Assembly (NCBI GenBank): GCA_026706025.1 | Contig: JAPOZO010000061.1 | Coordinates: forward strand, 1 to 55,461 | Reading direction: 5' to 3' | Length of the DNA stretch: 55,461 bases | Source of the DNA: Candidatus Poribacteria bacterium | Lineage (GTDB): Bacteria > Poribacteria > WGA-4E > WGA-3G | Part shown: piece after piece, positions 1 through 8,841 of the stretch | How the letters are laid out: each line of letters opens with the position of its first letter | Numbering within the stretch: the first letter of the stretch is position 1 | The notes under the pieces: generated by a model | What the model was told of the DNA's origin: nothing | The model's input: the letters and a program-made list of their open reading frames with translations, nothing else | The model's database searches: none | Translations under genes and position numbers: made by a program

Positions 1-127
1 TTCTCAAGGTCACGAAGCAATTCAAAAGCGGTGTCAAGAATTGTCGGTTTCTTTGGGCTATTTCTTAATATGAGCCAAAGTTATAGTACGCCGGCTTGCG
101 GCAACCGGACAAACTGAATAAAACGGG

Positions 128-1069
128 TTATAACTCCGATTTCCCAATCAAAGCATGTACAATCGTATCAATATTATGTCGGATCATCCCGGTGTAGGTG
201 CCTTCAGGTGTCCCCTCGTTTCCCATAGCATCTGTGAAGAGCACACCGCCAATCTTCACATCAAATCCTTTTGACTTCACAGCGGCTTTCACGGCTTCGA
301 GACTCCGTGAAGAGACGGATGACTCTACAAACATAGCAGAGATACGCCGCTCCGCGATAAACGTCGCTAATTCCTGTACATCAGCGATACCGACTTCTGT
401 CGCGGTGCTAATACCTTGCAATCCGCCTACCTCAAACCCGTACGCCCTTCCGAAGTAGTTAAAACAGTCGTGCGCCGTCACAAGGACGCGTTGCTGAGAT
501 GGCACGCGTTCCACTTGCGACTTTACGTATGCGTCGAGTTCTGTGAGTTCCATGAGGTAGCGTTCGGCATTGCTTTGGTACAGGAGAGTATTATCGGCAT
601 CGAATTCACTCAGAGCATCGCGAACCTTTCCGGCCGCTTGCATCCAAAGTTTCACGTCAAACCATAAGTGCGGATCGTAGAGTCCGTCGTATTCTGCGGG
701 TGTTAGCAGTAGCCTCCGATCTACAGCGTCTGTTACAGCGACCGTCGGCGTGTCCTGCGACATCTTCGCAAGGATGTCCACCATTTTTGCTTCAAGGTGC
801 AGCCCGTTATAGAAGATAATGTCAGCTGAACCGAGCCTTTGAACATCTTTAGGCGTTGGGTTGTAAAAGTGTGGGTCTACGCCAGGTTCCACCATCCCGG
901 TCACCTCAACGCGCGTACCGCCGACATTTTTAACAATATCAGTAATCATACCGATCGTCGCAACAATGCGAAGTTTATCGCTTGTAGCAGTATCCGGTTG
1001 TCCCTTCGGATCACAGCCAGACCATACCAGTATACCTATTAAACACAATGAAATATATATATTCTGCAT
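128..1069 (-). CDS. Metal (zinc/manganese-type) ABC transporter substrate-binding lipoprotein
   Basis: A periplasmic binding protein of the ZnuA/TroA cluster, which captures a divalent metal and hands it to an ABC permease. The chosen ATG follows GGAG by 7 bases; a start 9 codons upstream has no such site. The N-terminus is a lipoprotein signal ending in the lipobox VWSGC. Family metal-ligand positions are visible: DPHFYNP and DPHLWFD (His), AHDCF (His), FVESSVSSRS, and TDAMG (Asp) near the C-terminus. The His-rich loop typical of ZnuA is absent, so zinc versus manganese cannot be read directly. It is last in a minus-strand metal locus. The cognate ATPase and permease are not within the window and may lie beyond the left edge; bases 1-127 hold no start codon for one. 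Confidence 0.9.
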   Translation of the reverse strand: MQNIYISLCLIGILVWSGCDPKGQPDTATSDKLRIVATIGMITDIVKNVGGTRVEVTGMVEPGVDPHFYNPTPKDVQRLGSADIIFYNGLHLEAKMVDILAKMSQDTPTVAVTDAVDRRLLLTPAEYDGLYDPHLWFDVKLWMQAAGKVRDALSEFDADNTLLYQSNAERYLMELTELDAYVKSQVERVPSQQRVLVTAHDCFNYFGRAYGFEVGGLQGISTATEVGIADVQELATFIAERRISAMFVESSVSSRSLEAVKAAVKSKGFDVKIGGVLFTDAMGNEGTPEGTYTGMIRHNIDTIVHALIGKSEL

Positions 1070-1088
1070 AATTTTTCTCCGTATAATT

Positions 1089-1511
1089 TTATACATTTTC
1101 CGGCTCGCATGTTAGACAGGTCTTACAGAGGTGCCGATTCACGAGATGCGCCGATGCGAGTAAAACGCCGCCGATACTGTAGAAAACGACTTCAAAAGTG
1201 CCTTCAACGGCTGTCTGAGCGGTAGCGATGAATGCTAACGCCGCTATCAGTACCAAAAACGCTCGCCAGTTTCGGTGGCGTCGAACCCCCCACGCTAAAC
1301 TCCCGATTGCCAGTCCAATTGCACTAGCAATAAGGATAAACTCAACACGCTCATTCGCAAGGAAACTCAACCCAATCAAAGGTAAAACTGTTCCTAAAAG
1401 CGGCATCGCGAGGCAATGGATCGCGCATGCGAAAGGGAGACACGCCGCGCACGCGACAGAGAGACACGCGCCAGTCGTATTCACGAGTTCGGGGTTAAAA
1501 TTTCTTTTCAT
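1089..1511 (-). CDS. MerC-like small membrane protein
   Basis: A 140-residue membrane protein with about four hydrophobic segments and cysteine pairs in the first segments (CAAC, CAIHC) and at the C-terminus (CKTCLTC). This arrangement resembles MerC, an inner-membrane metal-ion transporter first known from mercury resistance. In this locus a role in zinc or another divalent metal is more likely than mercury, because no merA, merR or merP is visible. AAGGAG lies 11 bases before the ATG. It sits between the TonB receptor and the binding-protein gene, on the same strand, with 19 bases to the latter. Family assignment is by motif and topology only. Confidence 0.7.
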   Translation of the reverse strand: MKRNFNPELVNTTGACLSVACAACLPFACAIHCLAMPLLGTVLPLIGLSFLANERVEFILIASAIGLAIGSLAWGVRRHRNWRAFLVLIAALAFIATAQTAVEGTFEVVFYSIGGVLLASAHLVNRHLCKTCLTCEPENV

Positions 1512-1538
1512 TTGGCTTTTATCTCCTTAGAAAATTGA

Positions 1539-1573
1539 GGACGGGGCGGTATAATCAAATTATCGCCCCGTCC
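1539..1573 (-). terminator. Strong hairpin after the TonB receptor gene
   Basis: A perfect 10-bp stem (GGACGGGGCG with CGCCCCGTCC) plus an inner ATAAT/ATTAT stem lies 8 bases beyond the receptor stop and before the MerC-like gene. On the minus strand it is followed by the T-rich TCAATTTTCT. It could terminate or attenuate between the receptor and the two inner genes, or act as a processing or stability element within one transcript. Confidence 0.6.
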
Positions 1574-1580
1574 TACAGTT

Positions 1581-3848
1581 TTAAAAATTAAGTTTATACA
1601 AGAGTTTCACATTCCGTCCGGGTTCCGGCATTGCCGCCTTGATGCGAGACAGATGTTCGCGATACGTTGTATTAAAGAGGTTTTCAATCTCAAAAACGAC
1701 CATGTTCTCAATCTGCCACCACGAAAAATTGAGATAGCTGCCGATATCATAGACGAGATAGCCGTCTGTCGGTTCCTCAAATTCACCGAGCCGGGTCTGG
1801 CTGCCTGAAAAACGGGATGCGACATACAGATGCAACGGGGTAGGCGTGTAGCTGATGACGAATTTACCGTTGAAGGGTGGGACACGCTCCATGGGGTATC
1901 CACTGGTTTGAATCGTTCCGTTGACATAACTCATATTGAGCTGAAGATGGACCTGTGAGAGGATCTCACCCCCTATTTGGATTTCAGCACCATCCATCAC
2001 AACGTCGTGTCCCATGTATTGATAAATCCACAACCAACCTGCTGCGCCGCTGCCCCACTCTTTTTCACCGCTATTCGTCGGAACGAGATAGTTCTGGATA
2101 TGATTCCTGAAAAGGGCAAGATTGAATCTGAACCTGTCGTCTGTGTATTTGACGAAGAGTTCAGTGCCATATCCGTTTTCGGGTCCCAATTCTGCATTGC
2201 CAATTTCGTAGGAATAGACAGCCAAGTGGGGACCATCGCTGAAAAGTTCCTCGATCCCTGGTGCGCGAAACGTTTTCATGAGGGTAGCCCCGGTACTCAG
2301 CCGATCCGTCCAATGGTAAATTCCAGAGGCAGCCCCAGAGAAACCGTTGAAATCGCGGCGTTGGACGGCTCCGGCTCGGACAACTGCCCCCGGTCTAAAC
2401 GGTTCCGAACGCCTAAGGTCGTAGCGGATAGCCCCCTGTAAGGTGAGTTTGTCGAAATTACGCTGGTTTAGATAAAAACCTGCCAACGCGAGCTCACGGG
2501 TGTGCGGGGTCCAGTAAAATCCGTCTGTGGCATGGTCTCGGTATTCCCACCAAACACCTGCAATCGCGTTGTCTAATAGATGCGCCATCGCTGAGACGTT
2601 GTAGGTTAACAGACCGAATTCGACACCAAGTCTCCCGTTGGACTCCCATTCTTGATGCTGATATCGCGTATAGGCAGTCTGGAGTTTTACCTTTTCAAGT
2701 ATTGTTGTATTGAAGCGGTACTCCATCTGTCCTTCATAACGTTGCTTGTCAAGTTCGATGTTGACCCCGTTAATATGTCCCTCTGGTGAGCCGGGAACGC
2801 CGTAATCTGAGCGATAACTGCTTCCAGATGCACCGATGAAACCCCACGGTTTAATCAGCGAAGCACCACCTGAAAAGTTAACATTTGAAAGGGCTGTGTT
2901 TTCGAGGACCCCTACCGGCGTTTGTATGTCAGATGCAAGGCGCCGATTCCATTCTACATTGCCCGCAAAATCACCAATTGGGAACGTAAAACCTGTTGTC
3001 CCGGTCAAACCTGAGTTTACAGATTCACCTTGGAACGTTAGATGCATATCAAGCCGTCTCGGTAGAATTTGCGGTATGTGATTGCTTTTGACATTAATAA
3101 CACCGCCCAACGTGCTTGAACCGTAAATGAGCGCTGCGGGACCGCGCGTAATTTCAACGCCCTCGGCAGTCGTCGGATCAATGGATACGGCATGGTCGGC
3201 ACTGGAGGCGGATTTATCACCTGTACGTTCGCCGTTTTCAAGGATGAGCAGCCTGTCGCCGCCCAATCCACGAATAACCGGGCGCGCAATTGCCCGTCCC
3301 ATCATCCGTTGTGAAATGCCCGTCTCATCTGCCAACGTGTTCGCCAAGGTCATCCCTAACCGTCTTTGGAGTTCCGCTTCATCCAATACTAAGTCGGTTG
3401 TTTCCTCAAACTGTGAAAGCGCGCGATTTGAACTGTGTACCCTGATGGTTTGCATTTGAAAAGACAATGCCTCCAGTTCAATCTTGAGATAAGGCGTGGA
3501 GGCATTGACATCAATTATTTGTTCAAACCGCTGATAACCGACTTTCAGGATCTGCAGCGTCTGCTGTCCTTCTGGCACTGCGTCAAACTTAAACCGACCA
3601 TTCGCATCGGTTCGGACGCGCCTCTCAAGTCCCTTAATCCGGACCGTCACCCCGTTGAGTCGAGTGCTGCTCTGTGTTTCAACAACCTCTCCTTCCAGAG
3701 ACCACGTTGTGTTCGAGGCACTTTCGGAATCCTTGAGATAGCACAATAGACATACTATTATCCCAGACACCAACACGAATAGGTAGGGACGCTTTTTAAG
3801 CATCCCTACCGTGGGAGACCTATGTGAACAAGCACAAGTGCTTAACAT
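1581..3848 (-). CDS. TonB-dependent outer-membrane receptor, likely metal uptake
   Basis: A 755-residue receptor. After a signal-like hydrophobic segment (residues 20-38) comes a carboxypeptidase-regulatory-like beta-sandwich domain (about 50-130). A plug domain follows (about 145-260, with RPVIRGLGGDRLLILENG), then a long beta-barrel ending in phenylalanine. Such receptors import substrates across the outer membrane using TonB energy. The start is supported by AAGGGG six bases upstream, which overlaps the preceding gene's stop. A second ATG at codon 16 would shorten the unusually long N-region but lacks a good site. The architecture matches ZnuD-type zinc receptors, and the neighbours support metal as the substrate. 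The substrate itself is inferred from context. Confidence 0.88.
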   Translation of the reverse strand: MLSTCACSHRSPTVGMLKKRPYLFVLVSGIIVCLLCYLKDSESASNTTWSLEGEVVETQSSTRLNGVTVRIKGLERRVRTDANGRFKFDAVPEGQQTLQILKVGYQRFEQIIDVNASTPYLKIELEALSFQMQTIRVHSSNRALSQFEETTDLVLDEAELQRRLGMTLANTLADETGISQRMMGRAIARPVIRGLGGDRLLILENGERTGDKSASSADHAVSIDPTTAEGVEITRGPAALIYGSSTLGGVINVKSNHIPQILPRRLDMHLTFQGESVNSGLTGTTGFTFPIGDFAGNVEWNRRLASDIQTPVGVLENTALSNVNFSGGASLIKPWGFIGASGSSYRSDYGVPGSPEGHINGVNIELDKQRYEGQMEYRFNTTILEKVKLQTAYTRYQHQEWESNGRLGVEFGLLTYNVSAMAHLLDNAIAGVWWEYRDHATDGFYWTPHTRELALAGFYLNQRNFDKLTLQGAIRYDLRRSEPFRPGAVVRAGAVQRRDFNGFSGAASGIYHWTDRLSTGATLMKTFRAPGIEELFSDGPHLAVYSYEIGNAELGPENGYGTELFVKYTDDRFRFNLALFRNHIQNYLVPTNSGEKEWGSGAAGWLWIYQYMGHDVVMDGAEIQIGGEILSQVHLQLNMSYVNGTIQTSGYPMERVPPFNGKFVISYTPTPLHLYVASRFSGSQTRLGEFEEPTDGYLVYDIGSYLNFSWWQIENMVVFEIENLFNTTYREHLSRIKAAMPEPGRNVKLLYKLNF

Positions 3849-3858
3849 GGGATTCCCC

Positions 3859-4512
3859 TTATTGAACAGTTACCGGTATCAGAAGTGCTCCCGTGAAATC
3901 TGGATGATCCCCGTGAAGGAGTTGAAGTTTGATTTCCGTTTTGCCTGCCTTCAATCCCTCAAGTCCAAACGGTAACTCTTCACCGTGTTCATCGTGGTCG
4001 TCATCGTGGTCGTCATCGTGGTCGTCATCATGGTCGTCATCATGGTCGTCGTCATGGTCGTCATCATGGTCGTCATCATCGTGGTCGTGTTCATCGTGGT
4101 CCAGATGGATCTCGATAATAGCGGAATCGTACCCCGACAAGCCCAAGGCGAATTCTTCCTCATGTCCATGTTCATCCACGGCTTCTACTTCATCGAGGTG
4201 GGCTTCGTGACCGTCTGCATCAAGAAATACGGCATGTACCTCAATCTCTTCACCAACGTTGACGGTGAGGCCGCCGGTATGGGTGCCTTGAAACTGACGA
4301 TAGACCTCCACCTCATTGACTTCCAAAACAAAGCCATCAACATCGGCGTGAAGGGGGGCATCATGGTCGTGTTCGTGGTCGTGATCATCATCAACAATAG
4401 GGTTGTCCTCTTCGCCACAACCGCCCATAAACGGTAGCAGTGCTACCAAACTTATTAACATTAATCGTGAAATAGCGACAGAAAAGTCGCGTCCAAAAAA
4501 GTAACTAAACAT
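3859..4512 (-). CDS. Asp/His-rich metal-binding lipoprotein
   Basis: A 217-residue lipoprotein (signal ending MGGC). It has an HDHEHDHD cluster just after the lipid anchor and a central run of about nine DDHD units (about residues 140-175). These flank two short domains of similar pattern, FALGLSGYDSAIIEIHL and FGLEGLKAGKTEIKLQL. The acid/imidazole density strongly implies binding of zinc or another divalent metal at the cell surface or periplasm. GGAG lies 8 bases before the chosen ATG. A longer reading to 4587 would begin inside a repeat element and is rejected. The stop is 10 bases before the TonB receptor start, so the two are probably co-translated. I know no named family for it. Confidence 0.85.
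   Translation of the reverse strand: MFSYFFGRDFSVAISRLMLISLVALLPFMGGCGEEDNPIVDDDHDHEHDHDAPLHADVDGFVLEVNEVEVYRQFQGTHTGGLTVNVGEEIEVHAVFLDADGHEAHLDEVEAVDEHGHEEEFALGLSGYDSAIIEIHLDHDEHDHDDDDHDDDHDDDHDDDHDDDHDDDHDDDHDEHGEELPFGLEGLKAGKTEIKLQLLHGDHPDFTGALLIPVTVQ
3991..4088. repeat. Tandem 12-bp coding repeat (DDHD units)
   Basis: The plus strand shows near-perfect 12-base units of the form GTCGTCATCRTG, encoding Asp-Asp-His-Asp in the minus-strand lipoprotein. Unit length is a multiple of three, so slippage would change the number of metal-binding units without breaking the frame. Confidence 0.85.
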
Positions 4513-4579
4513 TTGTATTCTCCAATTTTTTAATTTTTTTGATCTGATGGCACACAGTGTGTGCCCATTATTTTTCATA

Positions 4580-4704
4580 GGACTCACGCAATTTTGATTT
4601 TAGCACACACTGTTAAATAGAGTGCTTGGAAAAAACGCGGACGGTCTCTTGGCACAGGAGACCAACAGTTTCCTATGCTACAAAAGAGCAGTATGCGTAA
4701 GTCC
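4580..4704. mobile_element. MITE-A copy, 125 bp
   Basis: The ends are inverted repeats, GGACTCACGCA at the left and TGCGTAAGTCC at the right (10 of 11 matched). The interior is non-coding, with a shorter inverted pair around GGTCTCTTGGCACAGGAGACC. It lies 67 bases upstream of the Asp/His-rich lipoprotein start, so it may carry or disrupt that gene's promoter. The rest of 4513-5101 shows no gene, only one hairpin near 5022. Confidence 0.7.
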
Positions 4705-5021
4705 CTCTAAAATGGAATTACACTTAACAACGAACATGCCACGCGAAAGATATGGAGCACTTGTTGACATGCCGCGAGTATCTCATGCTTTGTTAGGATA
4801 ATAGATACACCTATAAAACGCCTGAACGAGGAACCGTTGGGTACACACAATCAGGTAGTGTCTATCACAGCAACACTACTAACGTGAGTTTGATAAGCAA
4901 GCACACAAATTGTGAAGTTTGTGCTACAGGGTTGTAAGGTGGACCTTCGGAGAAAGCACCTATTATCGAACACACATCATTTATTATTAAACTGGTGTTC
5001 CTATATATTGCAAAGTAGAGA

Positions 5022-5068
5022 TGTACAAAGCGCGGGGCGCGTGCAGATAACCCCGCGGTCTTTGTACA
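5022..5068 (-). terminator. Hairpin after the small Cys/His membrane protein
   Basis: TGTACAAAG plus CGCGGGG pairs with CCCCGCG plus CTTTGTACA across a 13-base loop, with a 2-base bulge. It lies 33 bases past the stop of the 5102-5431 gene. No T-run follows, so a role as an intrinsic terminator is uncertain. Confidence 0.45.
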
Positions 5069-5101
5069 ATAACAGGTATAAAGGAAAAACAAAGGCTGCC
5101 T

Positions 5102-5431
5102 TTAAAAGGCAAAATTTGTAAGTTTTTTGGAGAATACGGGTGGGGCGCGACTGCGCGTGTTCGCGGGAAGTCTTAAAGGAAGAAAAACAGTTTCATAAAG
5201 CGGGAGTGTGGTCGTCAAAAGCAGCGGAAAGACGAATATAAAAGGCTCAATTTCAACGCCAGCGTGCAAGCAGTTGTAGACACAGGCTATACAGGTGTTT
5301 TCAGCACGTGAATGTTCAGTATGATCGTGTGTGAGTTCGATGACCCCGAGCAGCGCGATATAACAGCATAGACTTATTGCAATGCAAATTTTCAAACCAC
5401 GCCCAAATGTTAAAGTCGTGCCGTTTCTCAT
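5102..5431 (-). CDS. Small membrane protein with His/Cys metal motif
   Basis: A 109-residue protein with one N-terminal hydrophobic segment, then HDHTEH and CIACVYNCLHAG, a second hydrophobic stretch, and an Arg/Pro-rich tail. The HxH...CxxC...H layout resembles small DUF2946-like proteins often found beside copper, zinc or cobalt transporters; I cannot assign it more precisely. It is first on the minus strand ahead of the metal locus, about 590 bases before the lipoprotein start, so it could be a separate unit. An AGG lies 12 bases upstream of the ATG. Confidence 0.55.
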   Translation of the reverse strand: MRNGTTLTFGRGLKICIAISLCCYIALLGVIELTHDHTEHSRAENTCIACVYNCLHAGVEIEPFIFVFPLLLTTTLPLYETVFLPLRLPANTRSRAPPVFSKKLTNFAF

Positions 5432-5442
5432 AAACCAGAACC

Positions 5443-5496
5443 TATGATATAATGAAATGAATAAGTGCCAATAAGTTTGCGATAAATTATATCATA
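5443..5496 (-). promoter_or_regulatory. Inverted repeat upstream of the metal locus
   Basis: TATGATATAAT (5443-5453) and ATTATATCATA (5486-5496) are perfect 11-bp inverted copies separated by 32 bases, just upstream of the small metal-motif gene. AT-rich dyads at this place suit a Fur/Zur-type operator or paired sites. The TATAAT core could also be a minus 10 box. The regulator is not visible. Confidence 0.4.
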
Positions 5497-5547
5497 CGGT
5501 TATGGCAATGTCAAATAAAACTTAAAAAGAAGCCAGGTCTATTTGTT

Positions 5548-8505
5548 CTAAGGCTTTGGCAGTCTGTAAACACCGCGTCGCACTTTTACAATTTCACCGA
5601 GTGCCACGAGACGCGTGAGTTCTGTATTTATGGCTTTTGGATGTCCTTGAATCGCCGCCGCGAATTCCGGTGTCTTTTTTTCGCCATCGGCGAGCAGGGC
5701 GAGGATTTGCTCGCGGAAAGTGACACGCGCCCTACCTCTTAGTCTTTGCAACAACCGGTTCGCCTGCCTTAGTGAACATCCGAGAACTCGCTCAACCTCT
5801 TTTCTGCTGGATTCAACCGTCAGATTGTTGCGTTCCTCCTCAAATCGTTCGCGTGTCGCTATCACCTCCGCGAGTGTATCTAACCCACCAGCGACATCGA
5901 AATCTTCCCAGTCAAAAAGGAGTGTTTCGGGTCTATCAGTAATCTCAGGGATTCGCATCCCCGTAATCAACATAACCTTCTTATTTGCGAAACGGTTCAG
6001 CTGCGCCAACTTTATAATCCGTGTTAATATACAGGTGATCTCTTTTTCATAGACGCTCTGGACGCGTTCGTCTTTGTAACGGTAGGCCCCCGGTTCCATT
6101 TCATAAGAGAGGGGTTCCTCGTCGTTTCCAAACAAGATCTGCGTGCGGCTCAAAAGGGCGCGTGCTCCCATTTGCGGCAAGCCAACTATCCAGATGACTT
6201 GCGTCTCTTGAAAAGCGGTTTCCAATCCTTCCACTTCTCGAAAACTCGTCAAGAAACAGACATTCTCATTTTTCGCGATATCCTTCAGGTGTTCAATTGC
6301 CGGAACATGGGTTATAATCCCATGCTTAATGTTTCGATCCCTTTCTATTTCCGCTTGGATTCTGGAAAAAATGTGCTGCCCCGCTTCAGACATCGCCATA
6401 ATGTCCCAAGTGTTGCTGAGGTCTAAAATTGTCTCCCGTGGATAGATACCGGTGCGAACCTGAAAAACGCGGTTTCCGGGAACCCACACCGTCGGTTGCG
6501 TGCGAAGAATCTCGGTTTCTACATCCAAGAATGTCCGCCGTAAATGTTCAGCGTCGAGAGCCTGTATATTGACAAAAAGGTATTGGATGCTCGGATGCAG
6601 CAGGGGCGGCACCCGGAACTGTAGGGTTTCGTTCCACCATTCCATCGGTGCATCAGCGTCCCGTGTGTAATGTGCAAAGAAACGTTTGAGTTGATGCCAA
6701 AACGTCCAACTTGGGTCGGCATAAATCGCTGGGAACGTCTGAATGTTTTCAACCGGCACCGCATCGACGTGGCACATCTGTTGGATGATCTCTTCTTCGA
6801 GCCATTGAAACGTCTGGACGACTGTTCGGAATCGTCTAACGGCGTTTCCATGGGATTTATCTCTGATGTCAACCACATTCAGTAGCGCCAGTGCAAAGTT
6901 GGCTAATGCTTTGCCTTGCCAATTGGCAACCCACGCCTTGAGAGTGGTTCTGGGGAGTTTGCATCTAAGAAACAGTCGCTCCTCACAGTCGGTATTGATG
7001 ATACAGAGGGGTTGTGTTCCCTCGGGCGTTTCGAGAAGTTGTTCCGCTATTTTTGCGTATTCTGGGTCCGAAAACAGTCGCGTACTGGAAATATCTTTCA
7101 CCTGATCCCAGAGATGTATCCGATCCCGCCACTGTGCCACCGAGTTGACATCTCGGCTTTGAAGAAATTGCGATGCTACTGCCGCAAGCTCACCACTCGG
7201 TACCTTTAAACAGATTGCCTTACGCGTACGCAGGACGGATTCTACTTCAGGGTCTTTCTCTGCGTCTATCTCGGCAGTAAATCCAAGGACCCGCACATTC
7301 GTATCGAAAGCACGCTGCACCTGAACACTCATCTCTTCGTGTGTTTCATCAGTATTTTCGGTTGGTTCGGACTTGTGTAATATAGGTTTAGGACGCTTTA
7401 TTGAGAGTGGACTCAGTTTCGCTTCGCGTATGGCGACCACCTTATCGCCTATAGGCAGGCCTGTTGCGGGGGTCGGCGGCAAGATGCCGGTATCGTTCCA
7501 AACATCTGTTATAAGCGTTGCCGCTGTAGGTAGCCCGGTATCGGCTGTAGATGCCCGTAACCACACCCCCGCTTCATCCTCCGACAATGCTATCTCTGCG
7601 TTGTCAATCTCACCCTCTTGCCGGTTCCAATAATGAAATCCATCTGCTTGTCTGGCATAAGAAAACCCGCGCCTAAAAAACGCCTCTTTGGCGAGGTCAA
7701 GTTTGTTGGATCCGAGGGAGTATGGCACGTCAGGGATATTCTCCTTGTGTTGTACATTTTGCGAAACAGGTTCGGGCAGTGCAGCGCGAAGCGCATCAAT
7801 AGCCGCGAAAAAAACCTCTTTAGGAATCAGAGGCGGGTCTAACAGGTTTCCGAGCAGGATTTCATAGCGCGCATCCCAGCAGTTGTGTCCCTTCTCGCCC
7901 AGAATTTCAATATATGCTTTGTGTTGGTGCGGATGCTCTGCCGTCGATGTCTGTTTATTGACGGACAACAAGAGCTGCTCAGTGTTCGGGTGCAGGTACC
8001 CCGGTATCCGGCAAGAAAAACGCAGCCCACCCGACTCTGACAGCGTCAACAACGGGTTCGCAACGGCATCAACAAGTGCTTGAACACACGCAAGAATAGC
8101 CTCAGGTGCAGCACAGATGGCTTGATATGTAAAGTCGATATCATGCCAGGGGGCGTCATCGCGTGCCGAGGGCATACCCGTATACACGTGAATCCCGAAC
8201 GACTCGTGCCATTGGGTGATATCCCAGGCTCCCGCCTTTTGAGGGTTCAAGAACCGTTCGCCTCCAAAATGCCGCGGCGGCCGGTCGGTTCCAGGTGCCT
8301 GCCCGATTGGCATAAAAGAGATGCCAGCTGCCTCCAAGTCTTGAAGCATCACAGGGTATCCGTGAGCACAATAGACTGTGAAATGGTAAGGCAGCCCTTT
8401 GTAAAGCCGAGGGGTTGAGATCGTCTTCCGTTGCTTAAGTGGATTCTCGTGCCGTTGGTGGCAGCGTGAAATAATATCTTGCAAGACATTGGTTGTCATT
8501 GACAC
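5548..8505 (-). CDS. Large primase-helicase-like protein with winged helix, possibly degenerate
   Basis: A 985-residue protein I cannot name. The N-terminal 170 residues follow the layout of archaeo-eukaryotic primase/polymerase domains: a Trp then FGIHVYTG, an acidic pair in HDIDF (about 122-124), and SESGGLRF (about 156-163), where the usual His is Arg. The region around 690-880 resembles a superfamily-2 helicase C-terminal lobe as seen in element-encoded replication proteins: GIITHVPAIEHL, VIWIVGLPQMG, YKDERVQSVYE, KVMLITGMRIPEI. No Walker A motif is present anywhere, so ATP-driven unwinding seems lost. Two helix-turn-helix-like stretches close the protein (SRKEVERVLGCSLRQANRLL, then a winged helix over the last 60 residues), suggesting DNA binding. 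It stands alone with its own promoter. It may be a decayed or repurposed replication protein. Confidence 0.6.
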   Translation of the reverse strand: MSMTTNVLQDIISRCHQRHENPLKQRKTISTPRLYKGLPYHFTVYCAHGYPVMLQDLEAAGISFMPIGQAPGTDRPPRHFGGERFLNPQKAGAWDITQWHESFGIHVYTGMPSARDDAPWHDIDFTYQAICAAPEAILACVQALVDAVANPLLTLSESGGLRFSCRIPGYLHPNTEQLLLSVNKQTSTAEHPHQHKAYIEILGEKGHNCWDARYEILLGNLLDPPLIPKEVFFAAIDALRAALPEPVSQNVQHKENIPDVPYSLGSNKLDLAKEAFFRRGFSYARQADGFHYWNRQEGEIDNAEIALSEDEAGVWLRASTADTGLPTAATLITDVWNDTGILPPTPATGLPIGDKVVAIREAKLSPLSIKRPKPILHKSEPTENTDETHEEMSVQVQRAFDTNVRVLGFTAEIDAEKDPEVESVLRTRKAICLKVPSGELAAVASQFLQSRDVNSVAQWRDRIHLWDQVKDISSTRLFSDPEYAKIAEQLLETPEGTQPLCIINTDCEERLFLRCKLPRTTLKAWVANWQGKALANFALALLNVVDIRDKSHGNAVRRFRTVVQTFQWLEEEIIQQMCHVDAVPVENIQTFPAIYADPSWTFWHQLKRFFAHYTRDADAPMEWWNETLQFRVPPLLHPSIQYLFVNIQALDAEHLRRTFLDVETEILRTQPTVWVPGNRVFQVRTGIYPRETILDLSNTWDIMAMSEAGQHIFSRIQAEIERDRNIKHGIITHVPAIEHLKDIAKNENVCFLTSFREVEGLETAFQETQVIWIVGLPQMGARALLSRTQILFGNDEEPLSYEMEPGAYRYKDERVQSVYEKEITCILTRIIKLAQLNRFANKKVMLITGMRIPEITDRPETLLFDWEDFDVAGGLDTLAEVIATRERFEEERNNLTVESSRKEVERVLGCSLRQANRLLQRLRGRARVTFREQILALLADGEKKTPEFAAAIQGHPKAINTELTRLVALGEIVKVRRGVYRLPKP

Positions 8506-8711
8506 ATTTTCCTATAGTGCGGGCAGGTTCCAAAAAATTCTGTGGCAAACTCACGCTGGAAAATACCCTTTATGAGGTGTTCGCAAACTTCATATCTTCT
8601 TACTTAAAAGCGTAGAAATATATCAGGATTCGTCGGTTTGGACTTTCAAAAAGTTGTTATAAAGAGTGCAATGAACCTCTGCAAATAAGGGGTTTTCATA
8701 CTTATCCGATT

Positions 8712-8756
8712 ATTATATCAGAACTTCTCAGAAAAAAGCAACCCTTTTCCTGAGAA
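8712..8756 (-). promoter_or_regulatory. Promoter and overlapping hairpin for the 985-residue protein
   Basis: Read on the minus strand there is TTGCTT (8741-8736), an 18-base spacer and TATAAT (8717-8712). A dyad of TTCTCAG and CTGAGAA (8725-8756) with A-run/T-run inner pairing covers the minus 35 box. This is a plausible operator for self-control. The transcript would have a leader of about 200 bases. Confidence 0.55.
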
Positions 8757-8812
8757 ATCGGAGCTATTTAATTTCTTAGAACTGAATGACGCTGTGTTTT
8801 GTGGTGAAAACG

Positions 8813-8841
8813 TTGCTTTTTGCCTAAAAATATCGTATAAT
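8813..8841 (+). promoter_or_regulatory. Sigma-70-like promoter upstream of the cadherin protein gene
   Basis: TTGCTT, a 17-base spacer, and TATAAT on the plus strand. It points toward the gene at 9355, leaving a leader of about 500 bases. A 141-codon frame at 8930-9355 overlaps the next start as TGATG but has no recognisable features and unusual composition; I do not call it. I recognise no riboswitch in the leader. Confidence 0.5.

Noticed and set aside
1-127. Possible ABC transporter partner of the ZnuA-like gene
   Set aside because: No start codon for a minus-strand gene exists here; a short minus-strand open frame runs off the edge without identifiable features.
3929-4437. Long plus-strand frames rich in Val/Ile or Ser/Trp
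   Set aside because: These are reverse-strand shadows of the DDHD repeats in the lipoprotein gene.
5022-5068. GC-rich hairpin as a third mobile repeat
   Set aside because: No second copy was found in the window, so it is kept only as a possible terminator.
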